From contig CAJNYU010000419.1 in NCBI GenBank assembly GCA_905331475.1, forward strand, positions 1 through 64,000: 64,000 bases of DNA, given 5' to 3'. This DNA is from Rotaria socialis. Lineage: Eukaryota; Rotifera; Eurotatoria; Philodinida; Philodinidae. The position numbers and the translations under genes are program-made. Positions 41,501 through 53,910 of the stretch are shown here, one piece after another. The notes under the pieces were generated by a model. That model saw only the letters and a list, made by a program, of their open reading frames with translations, ran no database searches and was not told the origin of the DNA. Position 1 is the first letter of the stretch; each line of letters begins with the position of its first letter.

Positions 41501-42587
41501 ATGAGAAATGACGAAGGTGCTTTCCGTTGCACTATAATATTTTGCCACATATGACAATAGGTTAGAAGAGAATCTATTGATTAATACGTTTTACATACTC
41601 AAAATATTGTTACTGTCTAATAAGAGATTAGCAGTCGGCCGACATTTGTTCGTTATTATGGTACTGACTGTTTTAGTTACAACACGTACTTTTCTATTTG
41701 TAGGACGATCAATTTCTCTTGTTGGTGAAAATGAACGACATTTATTAAAAGATATCTTAAAAACATGTAAAGTTCCGGCTAAAATGCGTATTATTCCTCA
41801 AGGTAAAAATATTTTTCATTGCACGAGAAAAAAACGAAAAAATTCTTCTTCTCATGCAGAAATTGTTCAAATCTTTCGAAATAAACTCGAAGAACTTGAA
41901 CCAGATATTGAAGAAATTCTCAAAATGGAATACGGTGAAAAAATGCTTCAAACGTGTGAAACACAAGTATGGAGATTTCCATGAAAAGACAAAAGCTTTC
42001 TTAATCAGCTATCTTTTTTTGTTTAGATCGATAAAGCTGAAAAACGTTTAAAAGATAGTAAAACAGATACTAGCAATGCAAAACGTGAATGGTTTCAAAA
42101 TCGAAACGAACGTATAGCAGAACAAGATAAATTACGGTTGGATCCGCACAGCAATAAAAAGAAAAAAGTATCAAAAGAAGAACGTGAACAAATACAAAAA
42201 ATGAAATCAACGCCAAAAACGGTAAATATGCAAAGTGTATAGAACTAAAACACGTTTTGTTTTTTGTTTTTGAAAATAATTTTAGGCTGATGATCGAGTC
42301 AAATTTGAAATGCAAAAAGTTGCACGGTTTCAAACACGTCAAACGAATGGTAAAATTGAGAATACGGCGCTAAGATCGATAATATTTTTGTTCTATTTAG
42401 GATCTTCATCGAAACGACCTCGAGATTCATCATCATTTGAAACAGATTTAACAATCGATAAACCTCAATGGAGGTAAGAAGGAACCATTAATATTATTCA
42501 TAAAAAATTTTGTGCTATTTTTCACCCGTTAGACCGAAATCTACGCCACCAGCAGCATCAGCACCAACGAAGAAAAGCAAACGATAA
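38529..42587 (+). CDS. DDX27: DDX27/Drs1-type DEAD-box RNA helicase, 17 exons
   Basis: Exons 38529-38726, 38787-38909, 38968-39111, 39171-39254, 39311-39416, 39964-40143, 40198-40348, 40402-40501, 40552-40830, 40896-40994, 41050-41128, 41704-41802, 41860-41966, 42027-42221, 42286-42349, 42401-42473, 42533-42587; all in frame, 711 residues. DDX27 is a nucleolar helicase for 60S ribosome assembly. N-terminus acidic, then Lys-rich. Visible motifs: PTPIQ (193-197), AVTGSGKT Walker A (214-221), PTREL, TPGRL, DEAD (325-328), SAT (356-358), [10 protein letters not shown] and [10 protein letters not shown] (about 503-512). FEEQMKE-like and GDREAI blocks are DDX27-specific, as is the basic tail. Human is longer (about 760) at the C-terminus. 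Introns 5 and 11 (547 and 575 bp) are long; intron 5 holds a loose inverted repeat (about 39518-39728) and intron 11 an assembly duplication. Confidence 0.94.
40851..40873. repeat. (AAG)n microsatellite in a DDX27 intron
   Basis: About seven and a half AAG units lie directly upstream of the acceptor at 40895 in an intron of only 65 bp. Confidence 0.9.
41312..41391. other. Unmerged assembly duplication around a single N
   Basis: A 40-bp segment (41312-41351) starting ATTCTCTGTAAATTGTGTCA is repeated as a 39-bp copy (41353-41391) with one N between. They differ only in the length of a C run (six versus five). This is the signature of two overlapping contigs joined without merging, not a biological tandem repeat. 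It lies in DDX27 intron 11, so coding is unaffected. Confidence 0.85.
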
Positions 42588-43204
42588 ATCTCTTTTTTGT
42601 GATTTCGAATTTATTGTTATTCGAACTTTGTTTTTCTAATAAAAAGAACGCCGGTATCTTTTTGTTGTTTCATTTTGCTTTTTCTGTTATGCATGGCACG
42701 TCACGTGCTGGAATGTTTTGCGTTAGACGAAATCACTTCTCCGTCTTCCTGTTTTTTTCGAGGATATAAATATTAAGAAGAAAACTGGACGTATTTATTT
42801 TGAGTATTTACAGATAGATTAAGAAGTAAATAGAACTACAATAATAACCCGTACCATATTTAGTGTATGCTTTTAACAGCGATAAATAAGATGAGGCCTT
42901 TTATTTGATCAGTAGATATAGCATGTGTCATTTGAAAAGAAAACGAACAAATGACTGTTGTTGACTAGATTGTGTCGCAAAACGAAAAAACACACTTTGT
43001 CTATAGTTGTCACAAGCATTTCGTGTTGCCTAAAGCTAAGCTCGAAAAGAACGAGAGAAAAAAAGCAAGAAATTATTGGAACAGGAGACAGTCGAGTGAT
43101 TATTGATTTTTTTTAAATGAGTAATAACTGAGAGTATTTATCTAATTGGTAGTTACATTTTAGATAAATTTAATATATAAAAAGTTATGCCAAATTAGCG
43201 AAGC
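42588..43204. other. DDX27-IAP intergenic gap
   Basis: AATAAA at 42638-42643 fits as the DDX27 polyadenylation signal, 51 bp past the stop. The remaining half kilobase is AT-rich; no gene or clear promoter motif seen. No pyrimidine-rich acceptor lies just before the IAP start, unlike DDX27 and HADH. Confidence 0.5.
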
Positions 43205-46200
43205 ATGACGATGGCAGATACCTGTGAAATTGATCATATCGTTGCTTCCGAACGATATCGACTTCAAACTTTTGAAAGGTAATCGAAAAATGTGCTTTTC
43301 GAAAATGAAAAAATAAAATGTTTTTTTCTTAAGTCTTGCACATCTTCCGTTAATAACTCGTCGTCAATTGGCTCTTGCTGGTTTTGTTCATCGACAAAAT
43401 GAATGTGTATGTCCACAATGTGGTGTTAAAATAAATCTTGAACATTTCGATGAGAATGTGGAATATGAATCCAATCATTTTCGAAAACTACATCGAAAAA
43501 AAGTTTCACTTCTCGGCAAACGTTGTTCATTTTTACTATATGAATCTGGTACAAATATAGATGATCTTCATACGCCACTATCATCGAATCAACAACCACA
43601 TTGGGATGATGCTGAAATACCTGAATATATTAATTATGCAGTACGCTTACATTCATACGCATTATGGCCTTATTCTCAAGAACAAGTAGAGGGAGCACAA
43701 AAATTATTTGTTACACCACAAATAATGGCTAAACATGGATTTTATTTTACAGGTTTTTATTTATTTTGGATAACAACTTCCGCATAGTTCTTTTTTAGGT
43801 GTCGATGATGGTGTAACTTGTTTCTATTGCGGCAATACGTTGGTGGATTGGGCGTCTGCGATAAGTTCGACCAATGAAAATATCGTACAACTTGAACATG
43901 CACGTTTCTTTCCATGTCGTTTTATTATCTATACAGCTGGTGTGAAATTTGTAGCCGATGCTGGATACTTTCAAACAGTTTCACCTCAAGGTAAAAGAAA
44001 AACAGTGGAGAACACAATACGAAAATTCGTTTTTGTTTTCAAATTTTATTTCTAGAACGACGAAATCGTAATCCGATGACAACGAGACCGCAAACGATGT
44101 CGAAAAGTAAAGATAAGGAACCTCAAACAATTGATGAATGTTTAGCTACATTTGAAAATTGGCCACGCAATGCGCCAATATCAGCGCAAGCATTGGTCGA
44201 TTCGGGATTCTATTATCTTGGTCAAGGGCTCAAAGTAAAATGTTTCATGTGTGATCTTGAAGTTGACGATTGGCGTCATGGTATGACCGCCGTTGGTACG
44301 CATCGCAAACGTAGAAATGATTGTGAAATAGTCCGAGCCATTGATAGTATAAAAACCGGTGATATTCAAACAGCCAATGAAAAGTGGCGTCTTGAAACAC
44401 TTCTTGGTTTATCGTTTTCTGAGTCAAACGCCGACAGTGGAGATTCGACTGAAATCGATCAACGTTTATGTCGAGAATTAGCTGCCTGTGGTTTCTATCG
44501 CTTTAAAAATACCAAATTTATTCGTTGCGCCTTTTGCGGTGTAACCATCGAACCAAAACTAGACCAGTCAATTATGTCACAACATCGTTATCTAACTAAA
44601 CAATCAATAAAAAAGACAACAACCACTAATGATCAACATCATGGGTTAATGGTTGATTGTCTTATAGTACGAGCTCAATGTCCAGCTAATATTGCTATTC
44701 CACATCGGGAACGTTTTCCAGAATATCCTCGATATCAATCGATATTTGATCGTATTAAATCATTCGACAAATATAAAGAACGACGTAGAATGGAGGACAG
44801 TTATATACGTGATATGGCTGAAGGGGGATTTTTTCTTGATGGTAAGATTTTCAATTTTCCGTGTAAATTAATATTTGATTTTGTTTTGTCGCTAGAGCAA
44901 AGACGTATGCGATGTTTTCAATGTGGAAATTCGTTACCATTGAATGATAAAATACGACGCGAAAAATATCCACAATATACTATGGCACAATTACATGCAC
45001 ATTTCTATCCAACATGTGAATGGATTAAAGAAATATTAGGAGTTAAATATATCGCACAAGTTCTCCATGATCGATTTAAATCAAGTAAATGCTCGTTTCT
45101 AATTCTTTCTTTATCAATGAAATTCAAACTTTTAGATGAACCAAAAACTCCAACATCATCGCTATCGTCTCAGTCAACTACTATAGGTTCAATCTCGTCT
45201 CCTTCAACGACATCAGCTACCACTGACATTCCATCGCCACCGTCAGCAACTTCCCATGACGAAAAACCTTTTCTATCGGATCAATCAGAAGATTCAGCAG
45301 ACGACGATGAGGGTGAAACTGTAGCTGCGCCGTCTACTACGTATTTCATCAATAATAATCTACAAATACGCTCGCCCCTTCTAAATTTAACATCACATGA
45401 ATCATTAACAACAGAAAAAGCTCAAACTTGTTCAGATCCAATCGTTACCAATGGTTATACACAATTGACACCGGCTAGTATGTCAAGTCATATGAATCCA
45501 TTTAAACAGCTACATTTACAGCAACAACAACAGCAGCAACAACAACAGATACATGAATGTACAGACGAAAGCATTTCATCCGATTGTAGTTCCTATGAAA
45601 TATCGCCCACGATTGGATCTTCGTCGTCGGTTTCTTCGCCGGTCGATATACGTTCGTTTCTCGCTCACGAATCAAATCGTTTAGATACATTTAAACAACA
45701 TATGTGTACTACATTTGCACAAGTCGATGTTGCACATCTCGCTTATGTAGGATTTTATTTGAATGGCGAAGGTACGACTCTTCTCTGCCCGTGGTGTGAT
45801 GTTCATTTAACTGAACAGCAATTTCAAAGTATCATGACTACACGGCCAAGTGTTGCGCGTCCGCCATTGAGTGATGAGCCATGGACACCCATGCGTGTAC
45901 ATCGACATGCTAATGGAATAATGATGGACCAAAATCATCCATGGTGTACATGGGTTCGACGAGAAGCTGGAGGGCTCTATCCGAATATTACTATGGTATG
46001 AAAATTTTTCAGATAGAAGAAGAAAATAAAACAGGTAAATTTATCTTTCTTATAGATAGAAAGTCAATTGCTCTATCCAGAATATCCATCGTATTCAAAA
46101 ATTGAAAAACGTATACAAACATTTACATCTGAATGGACTTATCCAAGCGGTAGCCGTCTTTCGAATCAGATGATGGCTGAAGCTGGATTTTTCTATATGG

Positions 46201-47475
46201 GTACCGGCAGTGTTTGTTGTTTTTATTGCGGTAATAAATTACAACATTTTGAACCACGGTATTCAGTCTTGCGTTCAATTGAACAATAGGTAATGCTTGT
46301 TAAATCTAATTTAGTGATTGTCCATTTGAAGAGCACGCAACATTTTATCCGTTCTGTGATTTTATACAAAAGGTTCGTGGTCTTGATTATGTCAATCGAA
46401 TTATTCTTGAATGTGGAAGAAGTACATTGAGTATATATCCAATTTTAAGGTTGAATTATTATTTTGTTATTTTCTAGTTCCACAAGGACGACTCAAATAT
46501 GAAAAGGATGGTACACAAAAGATTAAACGTATTATATTTGATAAAAGTGGTAAGTTATTATTTTCCTGTGAAAATTCGAGAGTTTCGAAGAAAACAAAAT
46601 AACAAGTTAGCGGCTAAATATCATAGCCAACGCCATCAGCATGTGGCAGCAAATCAAATTTTTGGAAAATAATTACTTTTTGTTTATCAAGATATAAACT
46701 ATTATGTTGCTGGCACCTGTTGTAGATAGAACGGATAAATAGGAGAGAGAGAAAAACCGCTTATTGATTAGTTAAATCTTTTGTTAGAATAATAATAGTG
46801 TTTAGAGGAAGAAACATCTGTTGACGTGATCCCTACGTGATTAAAAGGTTAGACACAATCTAGTTGCTAATCACAGCGAAATTGTTTTATTCTATCTGTT
46901 TTGAGACATGTTTCTTCATTAGGTTGTCAGGAAATCTGTTCGAAATGCAATAATAAAGTAATTTATACATCATTGTAAGATGTTGCTGATTAAATGTCAG
47001 CAGCGGTTGCGACGCTGATGTGATAAAAATGTGGTTAAAATTTATGCCACGGTATTTCGTCAAGTACTGTCTGTTATGGTTCGCAAGCCGAAGGAATCAA
47101 TTTCCACCCTATGAGATCCTATTCTATAGAAAATAGAACAGAAGAACGCCCTTAAAAGAGCACATGAGATTTTCTTTTTTTGTTTTTCTTCAAGGTGCAA
47201 CAAAACGTAAAAGTGAACGTCCACCAGTAAATCGAATAATTTCAGTTTCATCTCGTTCAGTCAATTCACCAGTGCCAACTTCGGAAAATATCGATAATGC
47301 TTGTCTTATCTGTACAGAAAAACCTGCTATACATGAATATGATCCTTGTCAACATTGCCCAATGTGCGGCGAATGTTACGCTCGTTTAGAGCAAAAACAA
47401 CTCAATACATGCATGCATTGTTTTCAACCGGCTACTATACGTATGCGCGTACCGAATACGCCTCTTCCCCAGTGA
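43205..47475 (+). CDS. Large inhibitor-of-apoptosis protein: seven BIR/BIR-like modules plus RING, 10 exons
   Basis: Exons 43205-43278, 43334-43752, 43799-43990, 44056-44841, 44896-45084, 45136-45995, 46056-46258, 46315-46421, 46478-46549, 47195-47475; all in frame, 1060 residues. IAPs bind caspases or adaptors through zinc-binding BIR domains and ubiquitinate them through a RING. BIR-type modules lie at about 15-92, 129-206, 258-322, 364-437, 455-545, 724-828 and 843-935. The third is canonical: GFYYLG, C291-x2-C294, W301, H311, C318 with C-x16-H-x6-C spacing. The second (CFYCG...EHARFFPC) has one residue fewer before the last Cys; the seventh ends EEHATFYPFC; the first, fourth and sixth are degenerate. 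Between the fifth and sixth is a Ser/Thr/Gln-rich linker with a poly-Gln run. A C-terminal RING (about 1005-1050; CLIC...CQHCPMC...CMHC) resembles IAP RINGs. Intron 5 is 51 bp and leaves the frame open if retained. Confidence 0.88.
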
Positions 47476-47604
47476 TTTAAAAAATTAGATTGTGTATTTT
47501 TATTTGTTGTTTTACATTGTTTATAATCTTAATCTTATTTATAAAAAAAAGAAAAAAAAACGTACATAACTCATTATACGGGTGATGGTGAATGAAATAT
47601 TAAA

Positions 47605-47618
47605 TTTATTCTTTTCAG
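47605..47618 (+). promoter_or_regulatory. Splice acceptor abutting the HADH start codon
   Basis: TTTATTCTTTTCAG ends at 47618 and ATG begins at 47619, leaving no 5' UTR. The IAP stop is only 143 bp upstream. An acceptor directly on an ATG with no donor exon in the gap is what a spliced-leader trans-splice site looks like. Confidence 0.6.
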
Positions 47619-49106
47619 ATGGCATCCGCATCAGTTGCAAGTAGGGCAGCGAGTTCGCTTGGACGAACTATTAAGACTGTAACTGTCATTGGAGGCGGTT
47701 TAATGGGTTCAGGCATAGCTCAAGCAAGTTTTAAGAATTCAAACGAGTTGTTAACGCTTTTCTAAAATGAATAATTTCATCTAGGTTGCTGCTGAAACCA
47801 ATCATCAAGTAATTCTTGTTGATCAAAAACAAGAATTTCTCGACAAAAGCTTAAATATAATTGACACAAGTTTAAAACGTGTCATTAAAAAGAAATTTGA
47901 AAAAGATCAACAACGTGGCGAACAGTATCTAAGTGATGTTAAAGGTCGCATTACAACCAGTACAAATGTTATTCAAGCCGTACAATCAACAGATCTTGTT
48001 ATCGAGGCAATTATTGAAAATCTTGAAATAAAACAAAAATTATTTCAACAAATCGATCAAGCAGCTCCAAAGTAGACGGAATACAATTATCTATGATTTT
48101 TAAAATTTTGTCTTTAGACATACAATTTTCACGAGTAACACATCATCGTTGCCAATTACTGACATTGCTAAAGATGTTCAACGACAAGATAAATTCGGCG
48201 GTTTACACTTCTTTAACCCTGTGTAAGTTTTGAATCAACAGGAAGACTTTTCTTCTTCTTCATTAGACTCAAATACTTGGTAATATAATCCATGTGAAAA
48301 TGTCGCTATGCCAACAAGCTGTAACTAAATATTGACTTAATGCATTGATCTTTTCTTTTTTTAAATAACTTCATGACTAATTGTTTCTTTTTTTGGATAA
48401 TATTTACATTGTAATCTGAACTTCTCTTCTTAGACCGGTTATGAAATTACTTGAAGTGATTCGTATATCAGGAACAAGTGATGAAACATTTCAAATATTA
48501 TTAAATTTTGGCAAAGCACTAGGAAAAGCAACAGTTTCATGCAAGGTATGATTGACAGCGAAATTTCCGTTTGAATACCAAGAAAAATTTCAGTATGTGA
48601 AAGAAGCTTTTTTCTGATTGGTCGAGAACTTTAGCTTTCAATGGACGACTTCTTAAAGTTTCTAGTGCTGATAACTGTTTTTCTCCGGCGTTCGATTATT
48701 ATCCGGAAGTCATTTTGCACATGAATTTTCTAGGATACACCAGGCTTCATTGTTAACCGTTTATTAGTACCTTATCTTCTTGAAGCAGTTCGAATGATCG
48801 AACGTGGCGATGCTACAGCTGAAGGTAATTAAACAAAGCATCTTTTTTCTTGCATTGAATTTTAATTAAAACATGATTTATACAGATATTGATACAGCAA
48901 TGAAATTAGGTGCTGGCTACCCAATGGGTCCAATTGAATTGCTAGATTATGTTGGTTTAGATACATCAAAATATATAGTTGATGGATGGAAAAAACTCTA
49001 TCCCAACGAGCCATCATTTCAAACAAGTGAATTATTAAATAAAATTGTTAGTGAAGGTAAATTTGGCAAGAAAACTGGTGCTGGCTTTTACAAGTATTCA
49101 AAATAG
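47619..49106 (+). CDS. HADH: 3-hydroxyacyl-CoA dehydrogenase, mitochondrial, 6 exons
   Basis: Exons 47619-47723, 47785-48071, 48118-48222, 48434-48545, 48734-48824, 48886-49106; in frame, 306 residues (human 314). Oxidises L-3-hydroxyacyl-CoA to 3-ketoacyl-CoA with NAD+ in mitochondrial beta-oxidation. The N-terminus [19 protein letters not shown] is rich in Ala, Ser and Arg, suiting a mitochondrial presequence. Seen: dinucleotide fold [16 protein letters not shown], the catalytic His161 in [26 protein letters not shown], and the C-terminal [19 protein letters not shown] and [11 protein letters not shown]. No peroxisomal SKL tail. Intron 1 has a GC-AG donor (CAA|GCAAGT); the nearest GT donor would break the frame. 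It follows the IAP gene by 143 bp on the same strand and converges on rapsyn with 148 bp between stops. Confidence 0.95.
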
Positions 49107-49254
49107 ACAATTGCAAATGATTAGTTTATTATGATTCGTAGTCTTTAACTTGTTGACTTTTTCTTTTCTTCTTAACATTAGTTTAGCGCTATACAAGTTT
49201 TTCACCGAGACAGTACATTAGAAATAAAAATTCAATTGATTATATACATACACA

Positions 49255-51687
49255 TCAAGAACAAGCTAATGAAATATGACTTCTACTAAATAAAACTTTT
49301 TGATTACATTTCGGACATGATTGCGCTTGACGAGTCCACTTTTGTAACAGTTCCGCAATGCATCTATGCAACACGAATAAAATTAGAAAGAAAAAGATTT
49401 CTGTTTTTTATCTTACCGTTCGTGGAACATATGTGTACATGTTAAAATCTGTATTTTATCAGGCTCCATACCCATCGGCTTTTGGCAAACGGAACATAAA
49501 AGATCAGCTTCTTGATAAAGACGTTGAGCTGTATCTAATGCATTTCGAGCGTCGTCTAATCGATTCTCCGATTTAAGTATACGCTCGTTTAGTAAATGGC
49601 ATCGAGCTTGCAACAATTTATTACCCATCGATGTTGCTGTTGACAATGCAGTTGCAAGAATGTCATTTGCCTAATTTTTCAAGAGATTATAGAATATTAA
49701 ATAGGAAAGACAAGAGCATAATGTCATAAGATGTTCCTCATGAGTAATCATTAGTCACCGTTTGATTTTGTTTGTTTTTTTCGTTCGAATTATCCGATCT
49801 GATAGCGCACGGTGAATAAAGCTTAAGGGCATAGAGCTACTGCGTGTGCTAGTCATTATTTACATGAAACTTGAGTGATGTGAAATAAGATAACTGGGTC
49901 AGGTCAGCTGTCGGTTTAGACCTACAGCTTGTATATATTGTCAAAAAGAAATTTGGAACATGAGGGTGTCAACTGACAGCGCTTCATATAAAAAGTTCGA
50001 CGAAAGATAGCGACATTAATCTTTCATCGCATTAGTTTATTTATTTATTTTTAAATTATCGTTGTCTATGGAACTATTCATTAGAAATAAATTGTGTTAA
50101 AGGTCATACCGATTTGCTGAACTTATAAAGGAAAAAAAATCGAAAATTCCTTTTAGCTATTTTTTTGTTCTAAATTATTATTGCTGTTGGAATATTTATC
50201 TCATTTGCTTATAGTATAACAAAATATGTCATTAAACGCGATCTTATCCTTTTTCTCCTGTTAAAGGCAACAGATGAAATAAATATCATCGAGAACATAC
50301 ATATGATAGACAAGATAAAGTTTGACATTCTCATCATATGTAATTGTTATGGCATTACTAACAATTAGTAGTTGACAAGCGACAAATCTTATGATAATAT
50401 TGATTTGAAAAACACATTTTTTTTTATTAATATTCATACTTTAATAAAAGCGCGAAATACTTTTGGAAAAAGGAAAAAAAATTTTGACTTTCTAACAACA
50501 AACTCACCGTATTCTGTTGTGTATTAAGTGCCAATAACGCTTTGACAAGACCAATCATAGCCAATGTATAACTGTATCGATCGTTCATATCTTGAAGCAT
50601 CTGAATGGCGGCTTCATATTTTTTACATGCGACCTTGATCCAAGAAGATAGCAGAGAAAAAATATAAAAAAAAAGATAGGCATGTGACATCATAAGCACG
50701 GCACATGTTTATTAAATGGCAATCTGCGCGTGAAAAACGCACTCCGGGAGATGACTCGTTATCGATCAAACATCACTACATTTACGTCTATTTGTTTTTG
50801 CGAATGACTCCCTACCTACCTCATTATTGTTTTGCGAACGTTGTATATCGCCGATGCATACAAGACACTTGGCTTGAACGGGTCGATCTCCAAGACTTGA
50901 GGCTACTTGCATTGACTCCTATGATTGAAAAATGTTTTTTTTAACAAACTGAACAGGTTGTTGTTTTCCCTGAAAATCTTACTTCAACGCATTTTGTTGC
51001 ACTAACAAAATCGCCCATTAATCTTAACGGTGTCGCTATTTTTAATTTTGTTATACGAACAAATTTCGAATTTTCATTTCGATGATGTTCAGTGGCCAGT
51101 GCAGAATTTGATGAGACCATTTCAAGTGCACGACGTTGAAATAGAAGTGCTTTTGGAAAATCTTTCAATGCAAGAAATACTTTGCCCATTGTACTAAGAA
51201 TTTGAGTTTCCATCATGGGATCCGTATGTTCATGTGACATATTCAACGCTTTATCAAGACATTCGACTACTTTAGAAAAATTACATAATCCAATGTAAGA
51301 ATCAGCCATAACAAGATAAGCGTAGACTTGTTTTGAATCTCCTGGCGGCGAATACTGAAGTGTCGAACGAGAATAACTAACAGCTTTAAAATAATCAGCA
51401 AGCATTTCGTTGGCACGCGATAGAGTTAAATAGGCTTGTGCACGAAGATTATTCTCGTCGAGTTCATGCGCTATATCAATCTGCTGTACAGCATAGACCA
51501 GATAGTCTTTATTTCGTCCGCGATCACGCGACGCCGTTGCTAAATGCCCGAGTGTTGTAAATCGAAGTCGATTATTTTTCATTTTTTGTAATGCTATTGT
51601 CCATTTTTTTATTGCAGCATCGTAATTTTTTTCATCGTATAAACTTAAACCTTCTTCCACTTGATGACGAATCATACGTTGACCCAT
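49255..51687 (-). CDS. RAPSN: Rapsyn (43-kDa receptor-associated protein), 5 exons
   Basis: Exons (minus strand) 51687-50983, 50918-50820, 50633-50508, 49670-49417, 49363-49255; all GT-AG and in frame, 430 residues (human 412). In animals rapsyn clusters nicotinic acetylcholine receptors at synapses and has RING-dependent ligase activity. I chose the start giving MGQRMIRHQVEEGL: it aligns with vertebrate MGQ and leaves glycine 2 for myristoylation; an upstream in-frame Met would hide it and lies before a TTGCTTTTTAG acceptor ending at 51710. Residues 1-340 are TPR repeats (RFTTLGHLATA, YAVQQIDIAHEL, ESMQVASSLGDRP). The C-terminal RING-H2 is C369-x2-C372-x15-C388-x-H390-x2-H393-x2-C396-x14-C411-x2-C414. 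The tail after the RING is about 15 residues longer than expected. Presence suggests cholinergic synapses. Confidence 0.92.
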
Positions 51688-53121
51688 GGATGAAGAGAAA
51701 TCTATTTGTCTAAAAAGCAAATCTGGCAAAACAGGCAAATGATCAATCGAATGTATATGTATATATGCAAGTAATATTACAGTTTCATTTAGAAAACGAT
51801 TGTATACATCAATATATTAGTTATTATCCTAAAATAGTCGATCAAGCTAAGGAAGAAAGAAGAAGACGAACAGAGAAAAATCGATGGAAACGAGAACGAA
51901 TACCAAAGAACCTAACCCAAATAGGAATAAGAAAGAATATTGTATTATTATCCCGTATAGTTGTTTTCTGGCTTATCAACTATATAATGTCAACAGAGCG
52001 AGCAAGAAATCAATTGAATAAAAGCTCTTCGTATGAGATAGGTTTTTGCGACCGTATTTATTATTTACACATATGCACGCAATGTCAATCATAAGTCGAA
52101 GCGAATCCAATGATTACAACCAGATAATGAAATGAAATACTACGATTTCTTACGATAGATTCTTTTTGACTATAAAAACAGTGATGTACAGATGTAGATA
52201 TATATATATATATATATACAACAGCAACAAAAAAAGAAACTCTTTTCTCGAATAGCTAATAACTATAGTTGATCAATACATTTATGCCCATTCATCAAAG
52301 AGATTATTTGATCTTTCGCTATTCTTGAGGGAATTCGACTCTTGTATTAAAATACCAACAATAACATACTGTGCCTGGTACGATAAGTGTCATAGTCATA
52401 CAGAAGCAATTATATCGATGAACGAAACGTGCTGTTGGATACATCATGAAAACAGATTTTTCAAATTTATAATAAAAGCATACTTTTGAATTAAGACGTT
52501 AATGTCTAACAGTGAAAATTCTACTTCGACGCGCATACGTTCCTTTCAATTATTTATTTAAACTAATTTCCTGTTTTTTTTCAACGTGTGCTCATTTTGT
52601 TTTTCTACTCTTAATATCACTTACTTCTCGTTTGGTGTTTTTTTTGGTACTGTCAAATGTTACTCAGAGAAGTCAATTTTCTTCCATCTACTGTCATCGA
52701 AGATTTTTCTACTATGACATTCGTCGTTTGCAAACTTCTTGATTTTCTTTCTCCTATTGTTTTTTTTTCTGAGAAAATAGAAAAACATAAATCAACGTTG
52801 TACTCATTTTGCCTCTTAGTCAACTATTAGATCGAACATATAAGATTTATTACTTGCAATTAAACACAAGAAACTTATGTGCTGAATAAAAAAAAAAAGA
52901 AAAAAAAATTGATGCTTATGTCGAGCAACTGTCGATTTTCATCAAATAGTCAAAAAACAGATTTTAGATATATGACAGAATAAGACGAATGATATCATTT
53001 TTTTTTCGAACAATATTCATTTGTTTTAGCACTATTACTATTATTTTAAAGACAATAACAAGCAAGAAAACAGGCACCAAAAGAAGGGAATGTCAGCATA
53101 AGAGTAATGACAATAGAAACC

Positions 53122-53153
<32 letters not shown>

Positions 53154-53910
53154 ATTTATAATAAAGATATGCACTATCGACTGTGTCTGCGTATGTGTAA
53201 TAATTGATTGACGTTCAAATTGTCTGTTATCAATCGATCGAAACTTATTGGGTTTCTCTTATTTTTATCCAATAATAAAGAAAACTCTTTTTCTTTTGTC
53301 TAGCTCAAGTGATTGCAAGTGTTATATAAGCTGTGTAAATATTAATATGTTAACTAGATATATTTCGATTAAAAGAATGTGACCTTATGTATTATATGTA
53401 TTCTGGTATATCTATGATTGCAGAAGTTTGTCGATGTTCGTGTACATATCTTTTATAAGTATCAAATACTTCTTGTTGTTGTTCCTGTCTAGAGAAGAAT
53501 TCGATGCACTGAACCAAATAATTGAAAAACACGGATTCTTCATAGTCAGTAATATATCTATACATGTATTAGTATGGATCCTTAGGCGAAAAGAAACAAG
53601 CGTATTACTTATAACGGACCTTGTCGCTATCTAGTGTCATAAATTGATATTGCTTTTTAATGCAATGGGTAATTTATTAAAGGTTAGACGTAACCGAGAT
53701 TGATCTACAGCTATTTAACATCGGCAATCTATACCCTGTCTCATTACAAGATTGATGATTTATTATAAAATTTTTCATATTTACACAAATATAATTTATA
53801 AACAAAAAAAAAACGATTTTCTTTCTGGTAATCAAATTAGTAACATTCTAAAGAATTTGGATAATTGACCAAGCATCATTTTTAGTTGGGCAATTATTCG
53901 CTATATGGAT
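51688..53910. other. Rapsyn upstream region, no gene
   Basis: Contains the rapsyn 5' UTR and promoter on the minus strand. Otherwise AT-rich, with a (TA)n run at about 52194-52219 and an (CAA)11 run at 53121-53153. Open frames here, including one translating the CAA run as poly-Gln, have no other protein character. Confidence 0.5.
53121..53153. repeat. (CAA)11 microsatellite
   Basis: Eleven CAA units in uninterrupted tandem in non-coding DNA. Confidence 0.95.

Noticed and set aside
44181-44427. Minus-strand open frames within the IAP gene
   Set aside because: Antisense to BIR3 coding sequence.
51765-52094. 109-codon plus-strand open frame
   Set aside because: Lies antisense to the rapsyn upstream region, Arg/Lys-rich from purine runs, no family signal.
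52989-53207. Poly-Gln open frame
   Set aside because: The Gln run is the translation of a CAA microsatellite; flanks show no protein character.
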